From Artemisia argyi (Eukaryota > Streptophyta > Magnoliopsida > Asterales > Asteraceae), in the NCBI GenBank assembly GCA_030686995.1, contig JARVZY010002402.1:620001-684000 (forward strand): a DNA stretch of 64,000 nt. Direction: 5' to 3'. Positions 59,452-64,000 of the stretch are shown in pieces. The translations under genes were made by a program, and so were the position numbers. The notes under the pieces are model-generated. The model saw only the letters and a program-made list of their open reading frames with translations, made no database searches and was not told where the DNA came from. Each line of letters starts with the position of its first letter. Within the stretch, counting starts at the first letter, position 1.

Positions 59452-61689
59452 CTACGTGATTTCATCATTGGTTCCATTCTCTAGGTCATCTTCTAAACCA
59501 GTTTTGTATTCTGGACCTAGTTGTAAGCACTCTTTGTAGAAACCAAGCATCCTATTTCTAACATACTCTACTCCTCTACGTCTATCCTCCTCATTCCTAT
59601 AATAAGCCGCTTGCTTACGTTCCTTTTCGAAATTAGAGAGAAGGCGGTATTGCTCAATCTTGTAGGGCATTTGATAAGCAACCTCATCATTCTCTTCCTT
59701 GAATCTAACTATCCCTAATGTCGGATCATAACTCATCCTAGTGGCCTCAACAAATGGCTTCCCGAATACTACTTGACTTAGGCAAGCATCTATCACCGGA
59801 CGAATGTCTTCAACTATCATAAAATCAATCTCATAGGTGAGATTCCCTATAATGACATGCAATCCCTTCACTCTTCCCGCAAAATTACTTATCCAACTTT
59901 TACCGGGCATTATCCTAAAATTGAGTTGCTTCTTCATCACCCAATTGTAATAAGTCCTAGACATGATGTTCACGGGGGATCGAAGATCTATGTAAGCTTT
60001 CCATACATGCATGTGCCCGATATTGCATGGGATGTTAATGTTAGAGGGGTCTCCCATTTTGATCAGGGGATCGCCAAAGATATATGTTGTTTCGGGACTA
60101 TCGAATAAATACTTATGGTATTCCCGTTCTTCCTTGGTTGGCAACTTATCAAAATATTCCTCTATAGGTTCTACCTCCTCTAATTCCTCATCCTTATTAA
60201 CCTCAACTTCCCTACTCTCATCCTCACTATTGGCTTCTACTCTAACTTCATCTTTGTCACTCTCCTCTATTTCCCTATCTATCGGCTTAATAGTGACAAC
60301 ATTGACAAAGTGGACATGTTTGGATGATGAGGGGTCCTTAGCTTGGATTCCACTATTGGTGTCCCTAGTGTCCTTCCTAGGTGTGGCTAATGTTTGGTTG
60401 TTGAGGGCTTTCAACAAGTTGTCGATTTTGTTGGTCATCTCCGTTTGTTGTTGGTTGAATTCGGTTTCAAACCTAGCTATGCGAGCTTCTTGAGATGCCA
60501 TAAATTTCGACATCAATCCTTCAAGATTGTTGGTACTACCATAGTTGTTAGAAGGACTGTTGTTGAAGGTACGGTTGGATGGTGGACCGTTTGATTGGTA
60601 ACGATTAGGTGGGTTGGATGAATTTGGTTGATTTTGTTTCCACCTAAGGTTTGGGTGATTTTTCCATGAGGGGTTATATGAATCACCGTATGTGTTTGGC
60701 TCGGGCTTGAAAGTGTACCACTTATCTCCCGCTTCGTCGGTACGCGTGGATGCGTAGTCCGCAAAAGCTGTTCCGGGGAGTTCCACACAATAACGAGTGT
60801 CATGGGGACCACTACATAATTCGCATGAAGAAGTGATTTTGTTCACTTGGCTTGAATGCTTCGGAGCCTCGTAAGATTTCATGAGAAACTTGACTTGGTC
60901 CTCAAGTTCCATGATCCTACGGTCGGGAGTGCTTGAATTATTCGAAGGCAAAGATATTGCCTTGACCGTTTTGTTCAAATCACGGGGATCATTCCAACTT
61001 TCGTTGTCATAGAGAGCAAGATCTTCTATGAGTTCCCATGATTGTTCCGCACTAAGATCACGTAGCTTACCACCGGCCGATTGGTCAATGGATCGCCTCG
61101 TGGGGATATCGATATGGTCATAAAAAATTTGGACTTGGAGCCACAAATCTATGCCATGATGAGGGACTTTTTGGAGTAAGTCCTTGAAACGAGTCCATGC
61201 TTCATTAAGAGATTCATTTTGACGTTGTTGGAACATCAAGATGTCATTCCTAAGTTTAGTAGTTCTCCCCGGTGGGAAAAATTGAGCAAGGAAACGAGTG
61301 GTGAGATCATCCCATGTGGTGATGGATCCCGCGGGTAAACGCTCAAGCCATTGACTAGCTTGATCCCGTAGAGAGAATTGGAATAGGCGTAAACGGGTAG
61401 TCTCTCTAGTTTCAACACCTAGGTCTATGGAATCTACAATTTTGAGGAAGTCCTTAAGGTGTTGGTTTGGATCTTCGGAACGAAGTCCATGGAATGCACA
61501 TCCGCTTTGCACCAACCGGATGGTGTCGGATCGCAAGGGGGTCACATTGGCTCCGGTGAGCTCAATGGTGTTTCGGTAGCCTTGGTGGCTAGGTCGGGAA
61601 TACTCTCCTAAGGTTCGGGGCCTAAGGGGTTCTAATGGTGGGTTTTGTTGTGGTGGGATGATGGGTTCAAAGATGTTACCACCTTCCAT
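59452..61689 (-). CDS. Gag-protease polyprotein, 745 residues, without pol
   Basis: Gag core at residues ~60-240: SGCAFHGLRSEDPNQHLKDF, LRLFQFSLRDQASQWLERLP, FFPPGRTTKLRNDI, then ESLNEAWTRFKDLLQ. The order is the same as in the intact Athila gag. CX2CX3HX4C knuckle at ~289 (CELCSGPHDTRYC). Asn/Ser-rich linker, a coiled-coil-like stretch (residues ~395-450), then an acidic segment. Retropepsin-like domain at ~560-670, with YIDLRSPVNIMS where the catalytic Asp-Ser/Leu-Gly lies, so the Gly is replaced by Arg, and VVFGKPFVEATR at its end. The stop comes soon after a basic tail. Proteins of this kind occur in many Asteraceae annotations. With an abnormal active site it may not cleave. The frame is clean, suggesting selection or recent origin. 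Confidence 0.9.
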   Translation of the reverse strand: MEGGNIFEPIIPPQQNPPLEPLRPRTLGEYSRPSHQGYRNTIELTGANVTPLRSDTIRLVQSGCAFHGLRSEDPNQHLKDFLKIVDSIDLGVETRETTRLRLFQFSLRDQASQWLERLPAGSITTWDDLTTRFLAQFFPPGRTTKLRNDILMFQQRQNESLNEAWTRFKDLLQKVPHHGIDLWLQVQIFYDHIDIPTRRSIDQSAGGKLRDLSAEQSWELIEDLALYDNESWNDPRDLNKTVKAISLPSNNSSTPDRRIMELEDQVKFLMKSYEAPKHSSQVNKITSSCELCSGPHDTRYCVELPGTAFADYASTRTDEAGDKWYTFKPEPNTYGDSYNPSWKNHPNLRWKQNQPNSSNPPNRYQSNGPPSNRTFNNSPSNNYGSTNNLEGLMSKFMASQEARIARFETEFNQQQTEMTNKIDNLLKALNNQTLATPRKDTRDTNSGIQAKDPSSSKHVHFVNVVTIKPIDREIEESDKDEVRVEANSEDESREVEVNKDEELEEVEPIEEYFDKLPTKEEREYHKYLFDSPETTYIFGDPLIKMGDPSNINIPCNIGHMHVWKAYIDLRSPVNIMSRTYYNWVMKKQLNFRIMPGKSWISNFAGRVKGLHVIIGNLTYEIDFMIVEDIRPVIDACLSQVVFGKPFVEATRMSYDPTLGIVRFKEENDEVAYQMPYKIEQYRLLSNFEKERKQAAYYRNEEDRRRGVEYVRNRMLGFYKECLQLGPEYKTGLEDDLENGTNDEIT

Positions 61690-61835
61690 GATGTCGGATG
61701 GTAAAGAGTTACGAACAAAAGCACGAAGAAATAAGATAGACTAAAGAAGACCTAAAAATAAAAATAAAATCTTACTAGAAAGGAATCTAGCAAGTAGACC
61801 TAATAAAAAGAAATCCTAACCTAGACAATAACTAT

Positions 61836-61853
61836 TCCCGGGCTGCGGCGCCA
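61836..61853 (-). other. Primer binding site of the gag-protease element
   Basis: Minus-strand TGGCGCCGCAGCCCGGGA a few bases after the 5' LTR, the same type as in the intact Athila at 40347-40364. This supports trans-mobilisation by Athila machinery. Confidence 0.75.
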
Positions 61854-61859
61854 AAAACT

Positions 61860-63266
61860 TGATGCGTGGGAATCGCACCTTGCTTTACCTCTCGAGGGAT
61901 CTCGCGAGGCTTACAACCCCCACCAGGCAGTGTACCTGATCGTTGTAGTATAGTATAGTGACAAGTACCGGGGGATTGATCGTTCAGCTTAGGAATAGTG
62001 TCGCTAGGATTAGAAAGCCTAATTAATAGTTCTAGAGGTGAGAGATGATTATTTTTTGTGTTTTTATATTTTATGAAAGCAATTAAAATCTCGGGTTTTG
62101 AAGGAGTGGGCGGAATTAGTTGCTAATCAACTAACCCAAAAACTACTTTATAACTAATTAACTAATGAAAATGAAATTAAACTAATATTAAACTAAGGTT
62201 GTGAGCAGTAATTGGAGAAATTGTGTTTACTTAGACTTCATTACTCCCTAGATATCTTTTACATGTTAATTACTTGTTACACTTGTATGAATGACGGGTT
62301 GTATTCCTTAATACCATTCGTGGAGTGGCATACATAACTCCCCAACTCTATGAGCTCTTATCTCCTCCTACACCATGACCCAGCACAACTATAGGGATTG
62401 TAAACAGTGGCTCATGCATTAAATACAACCAATAAAGACCTAGTACGCCTCGGTTCATGTTTCTTAAGACGTTCAAGCATGTTACCATTTGGAGATCTGC
62501 CAGTTTTCTTAAGCCTAACATATAATATCATTCATTCAAAACAAGAATAGACAAGTAATCAACACATAATCAACATCTAGGTTTCATTAGATCTAAGCAA
62601 ACACAAAGGAAATTTAGCCTAGCATAGTAGAATTAAGATAAGAACAAAAGATAGACAACCAACACATAGACATATTGATTGAATTAAGAGTATACTTATC
62701 TCAATTACAATGCAAGGTCTCAAGGGTTTGGAACCCTTGAAAAACCTGTAAAAGAGGCACCAAAATCGTCTTTAGGGTTTCACCAAAACTTCTCCTTTTA
62801 ATGAAAAAAACTAGAAAACTATATATAGGAAAATCGTCCTGACGGCGTCAAGAGTAAAATCTGACGTCGTCAACTCGCCGCCATACACTTCCTCGGACGC
62901 CCTAGATAAAATCGTGACGGCCTATGTGACGCCGTCACCACCCACGGTAAATTATTCTTGGCCACTTTGACGCCGTCATAACTCCATCTGACGCCGTCAC
63001 CAGCTACGGTAATTTATTCTTCATGTCTGACGCCGTCAAGAGCAAACCCTTGACGCCGTCACCTTGTATTTCCAGCTTGGATTTTTGGTACTTTGTCGTT
63101 TTCTTCACTTTATGCTCCAAAAACGTCCAAAATAGCCTCTTTTCCAGAATTCGCTCTCCAAACACCTAAAATCACAAAAGGAACGATTTAGGGCAATATT
63201 TGATCAAATAAATTCGGATTCGGGCTTAAATGACCCCCTAAAAACGGATCATTTTTCGCCTCATCA
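61860..63266 (-). repeat. 5' LTR of the gag-protease element
   Basis: 1,407 bp, adjoining the primer binding site. It contains the active-copy promoter: TATA box 62819-62828 and the TGACGCCGTCA cluster 62840-63061. Confidence 0.95.
62819..63061 (-). promoter_or_regulatory. TATA box with seven upstream TGACGCCGTCA boxes (same in 56504-56746)
   Basis: In 3' LTR coordinates the boxes start at 56525, 56547, 56612, 56653, 56674, 56713 and 56736. The TATA box CTATATATAG is at 56504-56513, directly downstream on the minus strand. Each box is an 11-mer with TGACG inverted arms around a C or G centre. TGACG is the core of as-1 type sites bound by TGA-class bZIP factors. One copy in this LTR has become TGACGTCGTCA. 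Confidence 0.7.
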
Positions 63267-63271
63267 CTAGT

Positions 63272-64000
63272 GCAAACATATTGATGAGTGCTTACAAGTA
63301 ACAAGTAGGAATATATGATTATATGGACTTCAAGACTTGTTGCAAACAAGATCCATATGGGCAAACCATGATTCTCATGAAATGATTTGATAAAATTGTG
63401 AATGTCATTTCCATAGATGTGTGTGACACATGTGAGATAATCAAATATGTTTTTAATAAAACGTTTTTAGTTTTATTCAACAATTCTTTGAAATAGATTC
63501 AAGTGTGCATTAGAATGAAATAGATTGAGTTTTGCTTCATAACATGTTGACAAATTGGATAAGAAAAGTTTTTCAATCTTGATTTTGATTAAAATAAAGT
63601 TATGGTAGCTTATAGTTAAACATGTTGTTTGAAGAAAAATGAGATAGATATTTGAAAAATTATTATTCAAAGCGAGAGGTTTTAAACATGATATTTTAAT
63701 TTTGATAACAAGAAATTGCAAGTAAAGGATTTGAAATAGAAACTTATCTTACTCAAGAGAATCAATTGAGCCCATTGTCACATATAATCATCTCTAATGG
63801 CAACTAAATATATGGAAGAGTGATGGTAGATTTTAATGATCTAAATGCAATGTGATAGAGAGGGATAAAGTAAATCATCTATAGATACAAGATAGACATA
63901 TGTATATATATGTATACTAAACTCATCACAATATTAAGTTACTAACAAGTCTTAATTATAGCACATCTATTAATGCAACTAGTAAGGTCATATAGCTTAA
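63272..64000. other. Right flank, probably Sirevirus internal sequence
   Basis: AT-rich with no coding signature. It is contiguous with 55291-55539 once the nested element and one copy of CTAGT are removed, so it should be the continuation of the minus-strand Sirevirus internal domain. The window ends here. Confidence 0.4.

Larger units (their letters stand above)
55545..63266 (-). mobile_element. Complete non-autonomous Athila-related element (gag-protease only)
   Basis: Length 7,722 bp with 1,407-bp LTRs and a perfect target duplication CTAGT (55540-55544, 63267-63271). It has an Athila-type primer binding site and one uninterrupted 745-residue frame for gag and a degenerate protease. There is no RT, RNase H or integrase frame, and the 2.5 kb after the ORF is non-coding. 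The two LTRs differ at only two positions that I noticed, so it moved recently and must have used enzymes in trans. Confidence 0.92.

Overview
The window is a stretch of plant nuclear DNA, AT-rich and dominated by transposable elements. It holds one host gene with spliced introns. The element families point to a eudicot, and by recall of protein families most likely Asteraceae: a DUF4283/zinc-knuckle LINE-type ORF, gag-plus-protease Athila relatives, and Sirevirus copia elements with repeated polypurine tracts. The species is an inference I cannot confirm.

Layout. 1-1951 is the 5' part of a minus-strand Sirevirus-type Ty1/copia element. 1952-5700 holds a gypsy-type LTR, a copia integrase relic and degenerate repeats. 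5835-10813 is the one clear host gene, a plastid-targeted CPBP (CAAX/bacteriocin-type) intramembrane protease, with two MITE-like copies in its first intron. 11294-13344 is a short gypsy derivative. 14290-18558 is a decayed zinc-knuckle (DUF4283) ORF split by a non-coding LTR element at 15089-17679. 18559-24246 is mostly unrecognised, apart from a SINE-like head, a tandem repeat and a LINE-like tail.

24256-46109 is a MuDR-like MULE delimited by terminal inverted repeats of about 120 bp and a perfect 9-bp target duplication (AAGATTAAA). It carries a broken transposase gene on the plus strand and, convergently, a GRF zinc-finger gene relic on the minus strand. The transposase tail is split by a complete 15.6-kb Athila-type gypsy element (28778-44412, TSD AAGAC). 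That element has two 4,043-bp LTRs differing at only one base that I noticed and an uninterrupted 1,917-residue gag-pol. Its pol-to-3' LTR region contains two families of tandem RNA hairpins whose stems co-vary.

46366-64000 is a second nest. A gypsy LTR is interrupted by a Sirevirus 3' LTR and internal domain. That LTR is itself interrupted by a rearranged three-LTR non-coding element (48452-53251, TSD GTCCC). The Sirevirus internal domain is interrupted by a complete non-autonomous gag-protease-only Athila relative (55545-63266, TSD CTAGT). Its LTR promoter carries seven near-palindromic TGACGCCGTCA boxes just upstream of a TATA box.

The least expected signals are the covarying hairpin arrays in the Athila 3' region, the CGAGTT arrays in the leaders of two diverged non-coding LTR elements, the TGACGCCGTCA promoter cluster, and the convergent GRF gene inside the MULE.
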